Under the pieces are notes generated by a model. It worked only from the letters and a program-made list of their open reading frames with translations, was not told the DNA's origin and searched no databases. This document shows positions 14,301-25,739 of a DNA stretch of 64,000 nt, one piece after another. A program made the translations under genes and the position numbers. Source of the DNA: Fistularia commersonii (taxonomy: Eukaryota > Chordata > Actinopteri > Syngnathiformes > Fistulariidae); assembly GCA_037954325.1 (NCBI GenBank), contig JBBMNZ010000014.1, forward strand, positions 14,523,956 through 14,587,955. The letters are read 5' to 3'. Numbering within the stretch: the first letter of the stretch is position 1; every line of letters begins with the position of its first letter.

Positions 14301-16655
14301 GGTCTAAAAATGTTCATGGTCGATTTTCATGGGGATATCAGGAAAAAGACGAACTTTTCAAATTAACCTTGGAGCACTGAGCTCTTGTAATCATGAAGAG
14401 ACACTTTGACGGCCACTGTGAGTTTTGTTCTGATGTTGACATTTGAATACAGCGTCTACTGTTTGTACAGACACCCTGTCGCAACATATTTCCATGACAG
14501 CAAATATTTCACTTTCACCGCTTATGAAATGCTAGTTAACCTCCCTGATTTTGAGCTGCTTTGTAAAGTAGAATCGCTCTGTCCTCCGTCTTTCAGCCCC
14601 CTTGACCGTTTGATAAAAAAGAATCAGTAAAGGAGTGCTTAGTCTCTTTATAGGTTTAAAAATTACCTGTTGTTTTGCAACTTGAATCTGGTGATTCAGA
14701 GCCCAAAAGACATGCCATTGGCTGTTTTGGTGTATATTTTGTTTATTCAGTGTGAAAATGTTGTATGCGGTGTTTTTTTTTCTGTTCCTGCACTGGTTTT
14801 GTGCAACTCATCTGAGCCACTAGTAGAGAATAACCAGTTTGGAATAACTGGTCTGAAAGACAATGAATGACCAAATCAGAGACTGTCCTATATCAACCAG
14901 AGCTGTAAACTGACTTATTTGTATCAATTTCATAAACAAGCTATAGCACAACAAAGTAGGAAATGGCTTAATCATATAGAGCTCATCACTGGATGTAGTA
15001 AAGGTTACATCACAGACAGCGATACAGCAGAGTTACTCCTCCTAATTTAAATATTCATGTATTCAAATTCCTTGTTGAGTTAACACTGGTAAAAGATTTG
15101 CTGATTGCCACTTGTACACGATCCACTGGAAGTTTTTACAGTGAAAAGCACAAAAGCTGACACCACCACCACCAAGAAAGGAGTTTCTGTTTCCAAGAGC
15201 AACTGAAACTACCAATACAACAACAAGCTTTGTTGATAGTGACACAAAAAAAGCCCTTCATCGGTGGCAGAACTTGAAATGATCCATCAGATAACAGAAG
15301 CAGGTGTGCACCAGTATATACTGCTTTTGTTGACGCCTGCAGGTCATCCAAACATCATCAGAGAAGGCCACATATTTATTTAAGAAGGGGAAAATAGGGG
15401 ATTTATAATAGAAATCCCTTAATTTGTGACATTCCGTTATACATACAGCTCAACATCAGTGCGTCTAACCCATCATGGAAGAACCATGAGCAGAAAATGA
15501 AAAAAAAAAAAAAAAGCAAAAAATGAACAAAGAATGTTCGGTTCCAAGAATAACCACTCTAAGCTCCGGAGCCATAGTTTCCCCGCGATGCGAATGTGAA
15601 AATAAAATATGAGCTTGGCACCTTTAGAATACAGAGGCGAAATTGCAGAAATACCATCAGAATCAAAATCAAAACCATCAGAACCATAAGAAAAATATAT
15701 TTACAAGTATGGTTGTGAGAGTTACAGTAATATAATGTACAAAATGACAGGTCATTGTCAAACAGGGGGTCAAGGACCATTTGATGAGGGCAGTTGCAGA
15801 TGGTAGCGTATGAATGTTACTTAACTGAACTTATATTGTCACCAAATGTGAAGTTCTGAGTGATATCACCCTTTTTAGCTTCTTCACAATGTTTTTGCCA
15901 GCTTGAGATGATTTTTTAAACTATTTCCTTCATTGGGATTTAAAGCCCCATGGCCCACCCTTTTCTTGATGACACACCAATAGATCCAATTAGCTGTCAG
16001 ATTGAAAAAAAAAAAAAAAAAGTGTAGTTCTAGTTTAGCTCGTCAACAGAGCCTGCATAATAGAATATAACACAACATAACATAATATAGCTGCTTTATT
16101 GACACACAAGTCACACAATGATTTATCTTGGACCAAAACAGGTCGGCTAGTATCAAACGGGTCATAGGAATTTAACTCACTAATGAAAATGTAAATAAAC
16201 TCAGTCTGCCTGAGCGGGCAATGGCATGGGAACAGGGCCTTATTCCTATTAAGGGACAAGGCTAAAGCTCTGGGGGTCAGGATGTGAATTTCTCAGAAGC
16301 TGAAAGAATTTCCCGCTCAGGCTCCTGACTTTAGTGTTGATGGTTGGAGGCCAAAAAGCTGCCAGTGGAAGTTTAAAATCATTTATCACATGAATAGTTT
16401 TGCAAATGGATTCACAACTCTAGAATATGTGAAACAATTTCAGCTTTTCCTCTTTTAAGAATTTTGAATGGGTTTTTAAAATTAAAGTAACCGTAAGATT
16501 TCGTATTATTTATCTGTGAAGGTTCTCTTGTCGAGACAACCGCCACGATTAGATGTGACAACAGCCAATAGTCAGACTATTGCATTCTTGTGTCAAACTA
16601 TTAAAAGACATCAATGAATCAGTCTTAGTCATGGAGGCGCATTTTTGTAAGAGGT

Positions 16656-16661
16656 TTTAAT
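16656..16661 (-). promoter_or_regulatory. possible polyadenylation signal of the krt18-like paralogue
   Basis: ATTAAA on the minus strand only 22 bp past the stop. This would give an unusually short 3' UTR. A canonical AATAAA occurs further on at 16095-16100, giving a UTR of about 590 nt. I cannot choose between them. Confidence 0.25.
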
Positions 16662-16682
16662 TTAGATTTTTTTGTTCATTTC

Positions 16683-19344
16683 TTAATTGTTGACAATCTG
16701 TTCACTAGATTTGATGTCCTTGCTCTCAGAAACCACTTTTCCATCCACCAAAGTCTGAGTGAGTGTCACTACTTTGGTCTGGACCTTCTTCTGATCAAGA
16801 GCATCCTCCAGTCTGTAAAGTAGCAAAAGAACAAGCTAGTTTGACTTTTGAAAAGCTATGCAACTTAAAAAAAAAGGAATAGAAAAGACAAACTTTCACA
16901 AAATCTAAACATGAACTGCTTTTCGGATAGCTCAAATACAACAGTTAATAGTTAGTTTTGCCTCAAAAATTCATATTTGCAGGGAGCTTCCTTGAATAGA
17001 ATATGCAGAAGCTCACCCCTTCATCTCCCCTTATGTGTATGAATTTCAGCAAATCTTTCAACTGCAGTCCCCAAATAAGCTCCTTATACTCACTTTAAAT
17101 CCTCGCCATCCAGCAGCCTTCTATACTCCGAGATCTCGGCCTCCAGTTTCAACTTGATGTTGAGCAGTTGTTCATACTCATGTGTGTTTTGCTGGATGTC
17201 CGCGCGGATCCGTGTTACCTCCCCTTGTAGCCTCAGGATAATAGTATTGTAGTTTTCCAGCTCCGTATTGTAACGCATTTCAATGTCACGGAGGGTTGCC
17301 TCCAGAGATGCGTTCTATAAAAAGAGGTTCGAGAAAAGTTAATTGTTTGATTGAATAATGCAGCACAGCAAGTAAAGACTACAGATGAAGCTTTTTATCG
17401 ATGAGGACTATGGTTGTTCACCATCACCTGGATGAATCTGAACAAACTGACAAGGCTGATATGGTGTTGTGATTCCAAATCCAGTGAATATGACAAGGGA
17501 AATCTTTATCCACTTCTCAAAAAATTAAGATATTTCTATTGCACCACTAACTCAACATAGCCTAGGCAGCTCATGTGAATGATCATCCATGTAAAAAAAA
17601 AAAAAATAAAAAAAAAAACTCTCACCAAGCTTAAAGCTGCTTGCAGTTCAATGTCCAAAGCCTGATACCTTCTCCTAGTTTCACTCATCAGATTTGCGGC
17701 CTCCTTCAAGTTTGCTGAATCCTTTGTTACTCTGACTTGTATCTCTTTGATCTGAGTGAATAGTTAAATGCGAAGAATAATTACAATAAGCAAACACAAT
17801 GTGCCATACATAGATGTTGATCAGATCATATTGTTTGTACCTGAGATTCATGCCATGCTTTGACCTCCTCCTGGTTTTTCAATGCAATCTTCTCATATTT
17901 ACCCCTGATCTCCTCCATTATCATGGCCAGGTCTTGACCTTTAGGGGCGTCAACATCCACGTTGACGCCGACCTGTGTAATCTGGGAACGCAATTCAGCA
18001 ACCTCCTGTCAAGGTTAAAGAGAAGGAGTGATTTCCTGATTTTGGACAGTGCAGGTATCCTGTCTGTGAAACAAGGAAAGAACAGACTTCCGTGCTGCTT
18101 ATTCATCAATGGCTATTATCATATATCTGCAGGTTAAGGCTTATTTGATTCAATATAGTACAAATTGTTTTTTGACAAAGTCCCTCACAATCACATGGTT
18201 CTTCTTCAGGGTGATCAACTCCTCCTTCAGAGACTCAATGTCGCTCTCAAGGTGAAGACGAATCACATTCGTGTCATCCAGAATCTTCCGCAGTTTTGCA
18301 ATATCAGCTTCCACTGCCTGGTGCATGGACAGCTCATACTCCAACCTTACAACAATAGTTCATAATTGAATTACTCCACAAAATCCACAAAAAAAAAACA
18401 TTAATTTACAAAGTACATTAATCTGTAAATTAATGTACATAATTTACAAACACCCACTTGACCCTGAAGTCTTCTGAGGCAAGACGTGCATTGTCAAGAG
18501 ACACAGCAAGATGTGCGTTGCCCTTCATCATGTCAAATATCTGAAAGAAATTACAGACTATTTTGAAATTCCCAGCATGTCTAATTGTGAACACTGTAAT
18601 TCATAGTTAGCCTGAAATGCATGGAATGCAGCCTTAACTATAGCACTGTGAATCATACGGTTCACTAACTTAGATAAATCCGTGAATATTAACAAGTGAT
18701 AAATTACATTACGGAGAGGAGAGCTGCTTGTATTGGTCGATGAAAAAAAGATTGACAAGAGGTTTCAAAATAAACAAAGACTCAGCTGTTGATCAATCAA
18801 TGATAATCCTTCTTTATTTCTTGAATTTACCAAAAATTCATGCCGAGTACACCACTATCTAGCGCGCAATAGTAACACATAATACACATTTCGGGTCTTT
18901 TTTGTAACAACTGAAGAAAATATAGATTAGTTTGAAGGAATTACTACATTGTTTGCTCACCTTGGCCCTGAGGTCCAAGATAATGGTGTTGTATTTAGTG
19001 AAGTCTTTTTCCTCCAGCGGGCCTCTCTTCTCAATTGTTTCTCGGATCTTGATCTCCAGAGTGCTGTTGGCTTTTTCCAGTTTCCTCACCGTCTCTAGGT
19101 AATTAGCCAGGCGGTCATTCAGCTGCTGCATGGCAATCTTCTCATTACCGACGACCATGGCCCCAGACGTCGACGCCCAGGATGTCCCACCACCAAAGCT
19201 GCTGCCAACCCTTGTGCCATAGGACACAGAAGAAATCCTGGTCCCATGGCCACCTGCACCACCGCTAACACTGTGAGCATACAGGCTCTCCCTTTGACCG
19301 GTTGTAAAAAGCTGAGAAGACTGGCGTCTAACAAGAGGCTCCAT
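16683..19344 (-). CDS. type I keratin, krt18-like tandem paralogue (7 exons, 421 aa)
   Basis: Cytoskeletal type I (acidic) keratin, expected to pair with a type II keratin in 10-nm filaments of simple epithelia. Exons in coding order: 19344-18961, 18540-18458, 18345-18189, 18005-17841, 17751-17626, 17314-17094, 16812-16683 (TAA). Every intron is GT-AG, and exon lengths 83/157/165/126/221 are the type I pattern. The head is about 66 residues, Ser/Gly/Arg-rich, followed by the helix initiation motif (NEKIAMQQLNDRLANYLE, from about 67). The linker carries VDVDAPKGQD (224-233). The helix termination motif (EYEQLLNIKLKLEAE...YRRLLDGED) ends near 377, and the tail is 380-421. The ATG has G at -3 and +4, and a TATA box lies 80 bp upstream. 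Compared with the neighbouring krt18-like gene, the head is shorter, coil 1 is more divergent and Glu replaces Thr in the termination motif (ISEYRRLL against IATYRRLL). The frame is intact, so a functional paralogue is likelier than a pseudogene. Confidence 0.93.
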
Positions 19345-19423
19345 TGCCGGTAGTATTAGATGTCGGGCTGTCTGGTGCAGGACGGGTTTTGAAGCTGCAG
19401 GTGAGAAACAAGAGTCTCACAGG

Positions 19424-19431
19424 TTTATATA
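19424..19431 (-). promoter_or_regulatory. TATA box of the krt18-like paralogue
   Basis: TATATAAA on the minus strand, 80 bp upstream of the ATG at 19344. This predicts transcription starting near 19395 and a 5' UTR of about 50 nt. TATA-driven promoters are normal for keratins. The start site is inferred, not seen. Confidence 0.6.
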
Positions 19432-20751
19432 TGGTCTGAAAATCGGTATTTTCGACTGATACCCACCTCTTATCTATATTGCATTATTACCTTTGGTCTT
19501 CTTTCCCAGACTTTGTCCCACCTGCCCCATTCAAAAGCAATCCGAACCATAAAGGTGTGTAAACCTCTCTATTTCACAATGTTTAGCAACCAGTATCCAT
19601 GGTTACAATGATACTGAGGGCAACCACTTATATTCTGGCATTTAATGTTGGCTGTTTCATGCTATGAAGCTTTTGGTCCGCTGCAAAATTAGACATTCCT
19701 TAATAGCGAAACAGGAATCTTTCCAAATCCAGTTTATGACAGAATAAAAGAAATCTCCATATCTATCTGCTATCTGAATCATAGGACTAATTTTTACTGG
19801 CTCCTAAAAATGGAATTAAAAAAAATAGGGAATGGGGATACCCACATCTGAAGTATTATAAAGGCAGGTTCGGAATATCCTCCTGGGAATTGGGCTTGAC
19901 CTTCTTTTGTCATATCAAAACTATTACTGTAAAAGGTGAAACAAATGTACCATTAAAAAGCTGAATGAGTAAGTCATCTGCATATCAAGTAACTAATGTT
20001 ATATTTAAGTACTGGTAATTAAGATTCCGGTCAGGACTGCTAACTGGCTGAATGGTGTCAAGTCTTGACCTCTGGGGCTTATTCCGTTATTTATTTTTAA
20101 TAATAAACCTAAAGATAAGATTTTAGCGGTGGTGCAGTAGTTAGCATGTTAGCCTCACTGCACGAAGGACCCTGGTTTGATTCCAACAGGGGACCTTTCT
20201 ATGAGGAGTTGGCATGATCTCCCCGTGTCTGTATGTATTTCCTACAAGTTCTCAGATTTCCTCCTACAGTCCAAAACATCAGCAGGTTAATTGGAAAATT
20301 GCCCAGATGTGCGAAATTAGAGAATGAATGGTTGTCTGTGTATGTAGCCCTGCAATTACTGGCTACCAGTCCAGACTGTACCCTGCCTTTCGCCTGATGG
20401 CAGCTGGGATAGACTGCAACCCAGCAACCCCTCTGACCCTGAGTAGGATAAGTGTTAGACAGTGGATGGATAATATTTTGACTTCATGTTCTCAAGATGA
20501 TGATAATGAAGATGACTTTATAAGTAAATAGGATCTTTCGAATTAAAAGGCTACTGAGTCACAGTTTAATAAATGCATGGGCTGTGCTCAAATTTACGTC
20601 ATATGCTCTTCCCCTACTACTAATACAATCCTCCCTTTATTATGCTATGAAAACATTGTATGTACCATTTTATATTTGTTATGTTTTAAAACATACATAA
20701 ACACATGAACTCACACACACAATGGGTACACAAAGATTTTCTGGAATGGAC
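19432..20751. other. intergenic gap between the two type I keratins
   Basis: Apart from the SINE at 20126-20473, no exon, RNA gene or strong motif was recognised between the paralogue's TATA box and the end of the upstream gene. Confidence 0.5.
20126..20473 (+). mobile_element. DANA/Mermaid-like SINE, near full length, between the two krt18-like genes
   Basis: The head GCGGTGGTGCAGTAGTTAGC is followed by a B-box-like GGTTTGATTCC. The body has CTCCCCGTGTCTGTATG and TTTCCTCCTACAGTCCAAA, and the tail has GATGGCAGCTGGGATAGACT, ending in AGTGGATGGATAA. It is inserted opposite to keratin transcription and after the krt18 polyadenylation signal. Confidence 0.8.
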
Positions 20752-20757
20752 TTTATT
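20752..20757 (-). promoter_or_regulatory. candidate polyadenylation signal of the krt18-like gene
   Basis: AATAAA on the minus strand about 420 bp past the TGA at 21176. It is the first canonical hexamer I found downstream on that strand. The implied 3' UTR stays clear of the SINE at 20126-20473. Confidence 0.45.
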
Positions 20758-21175
20758 GATGGGGCTGAATAACACAGAGTATCAGGCTGTGTCACTGGAC
20801 ACAGAGAAAACTAAAGCTGATGATATATATGTAGAAAACATGATTGCTGGGAATTTGAATCCTCATTATTCTTTTGTGCTTAATATTATCAATGAACTTA
20901 ACACCAAATCTGAATTTTGTTTGCATGACATATAACATGAGACATAAATAATGGAGGATTATGATGAAATAAATAAAGATGGTTAGTTTTCTTCTGATCC
21001 AGTTTTCTTTTAGCCTGTAGATGAGCTATACAGCCAGGAAGTCTAATTCATCACCATGTTAATTGTGATTAAAACTTTCAAACTAAGGTGTAACAAGTGC
21101 CAATTAGAGATGAAGTCAATTGAATGTTCGTATTACAGTGCTAGGTCTGTTTATGCCAGATGTTTTTGCTTGCAT

Positions 21176-24100
21176 TCAAACATTCTTGGTCTCTGTGCTG
21201 GAGGAAACCACTTTGCCATCAACCAGGGTCTGTGTCACAGTTGTCACTTTCGTCTTCACCGTTTTCTGATCTTCTAGAGCATCAACAAGCCTAAACAAAA
21301 AAAAAAAAAAAAAAAAAGACAAAAAGAATGAATTTGATGCCTGGGTGTTTCAATTTTTGAAACTCATTTTTCCCATTAAATAATTAGAAATATACACACT
21401 TGAAGTCTCCACCATCCAGAAGCCGCCTGTATGTTGCAATCTCAGCTTCCAGCTTCATCTTCATGTTGAGCAGGGCTTCATATTCTTGTGTCTGCACCTG
21501 AATGTTGTTACGTAGCTGTGTAAGCTCTGCCTCCAGACCCAGGATGATGTTGTTGAGAGACTCGATTTCCATGTTGTAACGCATCTCTGTGTCTCTCAGT
21601 GTGGCTTCCAGCGAAGCTTTCTGCAGTGGGGAAAAGAACTGGTTAAAATATTATAGTGACTCCAGCATGCTACTGATAGCCCCATAGCGACAGTTCACCG
21701 GAGTGGAAAGCTTGTGTCAACAAAGTTGACGTGAGCGACTTGAAGTGAGAGTGCTGAGTTAGGCATTTCAGGGAGTTAAGATAAGCATGTATTCAGGCCA
21801 GTGAAGTGTGTGGAATGGCTGCCTCTCACCAGGCTCTTCTGTGACTCCAGCTCGATCTCGAGGGTCTGTGCCTGCCTGCGGAGGTCATTCACTTCTATCT
21901 GAGCATTTTTCAGGGCCTCTGTGTTCAGGCTGACCTGAGTCTGTACTTCTGTCATCTGAAACCAGGAAACAAATATATTTAAAAATCTACCACCCCAGGG
22001 TCATTGCATCATCACTGCTGGGTTTCTTGTAAAAGGTTTACCTGGGATTCGTGCCATGCTTTCAGTTCAGCCTGGTTCTTCTGTGCCATCTTTTCATACT
22101 TGGCCCTAATTTCTGCCATGATCTGTGCCAGGTCCTGTCCTTTAGGAGCATCAACATCTACATGGACTCCTGACTGTGCAATCTGGTTACGCAGCTCCAT
22201 TACCTCCTAAGAGAAAAAAAAGTATGGAGAAAATGGTTATTGGGATTTTTAAAAAAAAAAAAAAAAGACAAATCACATGCCTGTAAAACTAACAATATAC
22301 ATTTTCTCATGGATATGGATGTTCCTCGTATTTTGTAATATATTTTTGTGCCCACATATATTGTGTTTTGGATAATATAAAATTTTAATTCAAATATGGG
22401 CTTTTTAATTCAAAAATATGTTCATGAAACTATATTATTTGGCCTGCTGCAAAATGAATCACCACATATATTCACACTTTTTAACACCCTCTCCCAAAAT
22501 TGCACACACAATGATGCTGAAAGGTCATGATTGAGATGAGCTAGAAAACAAATATCTACTCATTGCTTCTGGTGCTATACCATAATGAACAATTTTTGTG
22601 ACTGTCACTATAACCGGGGATATCATGTGCTCAACTTTTAAAAATGTTCACAGTAGATGTTTTCGTATAAAAGAAATATACAAATCAACAAATCTGATTC
22701 ACACTTACGTTGTCGTGGTTCTTCTTAAGGTGGATGAGTTCCTCCTTCAGGGTTTCAATTTCACTCTCAAGGTTCATACGACTCATGTTGGTGTCATCAA
22801 TGACCTTCCTCAGACCTACGATGTCGGCCTCCACTGACTGACGGATTGCAAGTTCTGATTCATATCTAAACAACACAGGGCAAGAAAAAAAAAAAGACAT
22901 GTTTATAAAACACTGAAATTCTGTTTACCACACATGGCTTTAGATGATCAGGTATCTTTAAGCATTGAGCTAAACAGAAATGTCTTAATTTTTTAGGCAG
23001 CATCATAAGCCCTATGCTGCAAGTATGCTATCTATAGTTAAGTTGAATCTATTACTATAAAGTAACATGTGTCTCGGTTTCTTTGAACCAGTGGAACAGG
23101 GAGTCACAGGCTGATGCTTTTGTAGACATATCAAACAACTGTGTGGGCGGGACTTACTTCATTCTGAAGTCATCGGCTGCCAGGCGAGCGTTGTCAATGC
23201 TGAGAACCAGACGGGCATTGTCCATGGTGGCATCAAACACCTGGAACAGGTTTGCACAAGGACAATGTTAATCAAATAGAAAACTGTTGGCCCGTCCAGA
23301 CAGCTGGTTGGAGCACTAATACCTGGCAAAGATAAGTGATAAATAAAAATCTTTTTTTTATTTTCAATTTGCGATATTACTCATGCAACCTGTTGCATTG
23401 ATAAAGCAGAAGTGTCCTTGCCTGTATGTGTAAATTTGAATATAGCTAGTCACATCATTTGTTTAAGCAAGGTATGACAGATAAGGGTTCGGATTGATGG
23501 CCTAGGGTGGGGTGGGGGATGGGTGGATTCAGGTGATACTCTCCACGATCATGATCTTTGAATAATAGATTATCAGGAAACCGCCATCCTGTTGCTGCTG
23601 AGAAACAGGATAATTTCAGTCAGTAGCATGGATGCACCTTGTTTGCATGGGAAAGGTGGTATGGGTTGCCTGTGTGTGTTTGTATAGGTGTGCTTTTTTA
23701 GATTTGGTTTTAATGTTTGCTTGAGAGTCTTTTTTTTTCCACAGATGGTTCCGGGAAGAACCATTTGAATGATATTTGAACCATGCCTCTGTAAAAATGA
23801 CCCCTGTCAGCACTGACCTGGCCCTTGTGTTTTCAAAATAAACCTAAATTACATGTCCTCACTTGTGTTATATTAGAGGACTTCTGTCATCAAATTAATC
23901 ATTTATGATATACGGCCAGCACTTTGTAATATTAAATATTTCATTTCAGCCGGCTCATTAGTACCAACTTCATTGAGAGAACAGTGCAGCTTATAGTTTG
24001 CTGTTCCATTGTATGGGAAAATGAGGAAAAGGGTCATTGGAGTTTTCAAGTTGACCTTTTTCTCCCTGTAAATTCCCCAAATTTTTGTTAAGTGGTGTTT

Positions 24101-24848
24101 CCTCACTCTGTGACCCCACATCCTAAGAAATTTTTCCTCTATGCCATTTCCGGTCAGGATACTGGCCCACATGGCAGCAGCAGAAAGGCACTGGGTTAAG
24201 GGTTAAGGGTTAAGCAAAGACATGGATAGGAACTCCCAGCCAATCACTGACCCTGAGCACTGGTATGACCCAACTTTTAGCCATATCTTGCTTAATCATG
24301 TCACACAGTTAAAAGCTCAATAATTCAAATCATTCATTCACATGTACCATCTTAATCAAGAAATACACATTTCCGCCTTTGCCCCCCCTCCCCCTCCTCA
24401 CCTTCTTCCTCAGGTCATCCAGGATGACCTGGTACTTGCTGTAATCCCTGAAGTCAGGTCCGCTCCTCTCAAGGGCCTCCTTGATTTTAAGCTCCAGCTT
24501 GCTGTTGGCCTGCTCCAGGTTCCTCACTGTCTCCAAGTAGTTGGCCAGTCGGTCATTCAGGTTCTGCATGGCAAACTTCTCATTCCCCATGATGTCGGCA
24601 CTGTTTCCACTGGAGCTCACCTGGACCCCGCTGGAGAGGCCCAAACCTCCAGAGGACATTCCCATTCCCATTCCAGCTCCCAGCCCACTGCGGACACTAG
24701 AGGAGACGCTGATGCGGGCCCCACCGGCCCCACCATGAATAGTGGGGGCCCTGTAGACAGGAGCAGAGGTACGGTTGATGGATAAAGCAGGAGCCCTGCT
24801 ACTAGTGGAAGAGCGTACAGAGTATGTTGTTTGCCTGGAGGTTTGCAT
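21176..24848 (-). CDS. krt18: keratin, type I cytoskeletal 18-like (7 exons, 437 aa)
   Basis: Type I simple-epithelial keratin, the usual partner of keratin 8. Exons in coding order: 24848-24402, 23240-23158, 22865-22709, 22206-22042, 21955-21830, 21620-21400, 21290-21176 (TGA). All introns are GT-AG, the largest being intron 1 at 1161 bp. The Ser/Arg/Gly head of about 88 residues has a Gly-Met stretch (57-64). Rod 1A opens with NEKFAMQNLNDRLANYLE from 89. Further marks are DNARLAADDFRMKYESEL at the exon 2/3 join, VDVDAPKGQD at 245-254, and the termination motif EYEALLNMKMKLEAEIATYR from 372. The tail (401-437) ends in DGKVVSSSTETKNV. The rod matches vertebrate K18 closely from memory. A TATA box lies about 105 bp upstream of the ATG and AATAAA lies about 420 bp past the stop. 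Assignment to krt18 rather than another type I keratin rests on the rod, the linker and the adjacent krt8-like gene. Confidence 0.95.
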
Positions 24849-24951
24849 TTTGGCTGAGCAATTTGAGAGACTGTGAGTTTTAGAGCTAAGGCTGGGTGGC
24901 TGAAATGGGAACTCACAGATGCAAGGCAGGAGAAGGGCAAAAGCTCCTAAA

Positions 24952-24959
24952 CTTATAAA
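24952..24959 (-). promoter_or_regulatory. TATA box of the krt18-like gene
   Basis: TTTATAAG on the minus strand, just over 100 bp upstream of the ATG. The predicted start is near 24925 with a 5' UTR of roughly 75 nt. The sequence just upstream (24961-25030) is GC-rich compared with the rest of the window. Confidence 0.55.
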
Positions 24960-25202
24960 CCTAGCGGGCCCTCAGGTCCGCCCCTCAGACCACTCCTCCC
25001 CACCCTGAGCCGCCTCCCTCTTTTCCACAGGCCTAAACCGCACCGCAGCCCACAGCTCACAGCATGCCTTTGTCCCAGGGAGTCTTCCTAAGTTGGGAAA
25101 TTCAGCGGGATTTGGAACCTGAACTTTTTTTGAATTTGGAAAATAGAAGCAGACTTTTTCATTGTTTTATTCTAAAGACACAATCAACATTTTTTTGCTT
25201 TT

Positions 25203-25343
25203 AAAATGGATAGCTATAGAGTATGAAATACTTAGAATTGAGTTCCTGAAAAAATTTTGACACTAGCTGAGCCTTGAAATTGGATAGTTGTAGAGTATGA
25301 AATACTTTGAATTGGGTTCCTGAAAAAATTTAGACACTAGCTG
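25203..25343. repeat. tandem duplication, two copies with a 74-bp period
   Basis: The stretch from about 25203 is repeated from about 25277. Both copies contain AGAGTATGAAATACTT and TTCCTGAAAAAATTT followed by GACACTAGCTG, with scattered substitutions. It lies about 350-490 bp upstream of the krt18-like ATG, in the likely promoter region. Confidence 0.8.
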
Positions 25344-25695
25344 TATTTATCCCTTAGGTACAAAACAGCACAATCTCCTAATTATATTATATACCTTTTA
25401 TTATGTGATATACTATGTTTTACATTGTAACACAATCTACCTTTCAATTCTTTTATATTTACCTTTCATGTTAATACACAAATTTGCATTTACAGTGGCC
25501 AGGTAATGTTAAAAAAAAATCCTGCTTAGCTCGCTCAAACAAAACCAATGATGAAATACAATTATCCAAATTCAAAATTCAAAAAAAACGAAATCATATA
25601 AGCAAATACTCCTCAGCTTCCTGCACAAGATAGACTAATCAGATAGTCCTGTAATTGCTTCACCTTCCCCACCCTGAAAAGTAGACTGTGTCCCT

Positions 25696-25739
25696 CAGAC
25701 ATGTCTTAATTTCATCGGAATTCATTTAAGACATGTCTG
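25696..25739. promoter_or_regulatory. perfect 14-bp inverted repeat holding two p53/p63-type half-sites
   Basis: The arms CAGACATGTCTTAA (25696-25709) and TTAAGACATGTCTG (25726-25739) are exact reverse complements around a 16-nt loop. Each arm contains AGACATGTCT, which fits the p53-family half-site RRRCWWGYYY. The site lies about 0.8 kb upstream of the predicted krt18 start. The spacer of 22 bp between half-sites exceeds the usual 0-13, so binding as one full element is uncertain. Confidence 0.4.

Larger units (their letters stand above)
6573..16094. other. gene-free flank downstream of the keratin pair
   Basis: About 9.5 kb without a supportable exon. Short open frames (for example 7725-8054, 8359-8718, 13793-14098) have no domains. 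Content worth noting is an RFX X-box at 9803, degenerate tandem units at 11256-11325, homopolymer A runs, and a LINE-tail-like stretch at 13716-13750 (CTCTATTGACCCCCAAAGGG). A noncoding RNA or distal exon cannot be excluded by eye. Confidence 0.4.

Noticed and set aside
19119..19334. 71-aa alternative minus frame over exon 1 of the paralogue
   Set aside because: It overlaps the keratin head in another frame and has no domain.
20160..20175. tRNA B-box-like GGTTTGATTCC
   Set aside because: It lies in the head of a tRNA-derived SINE. No cloverleaf can be folded around it, so it is not a tRNA gene.
24196..24214. GGGTTAAGGGTTAAGGGTTAA, telomere-like
   Set aside because: The unit is TTAAGGG (7 bp), not TTAGGG, with only about three copies inside krt18 intron 1.
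24342..24940. Long open frames on the plus strand (147 aa) and an alternative minus frame (107 aa) over krt18 exon 1
   Set aside because: They are shadow frames of the Ser/Gly-rich keratin head and rod. The minus frame at 24330-24848 has the keratin sequence and a matching splice donor.
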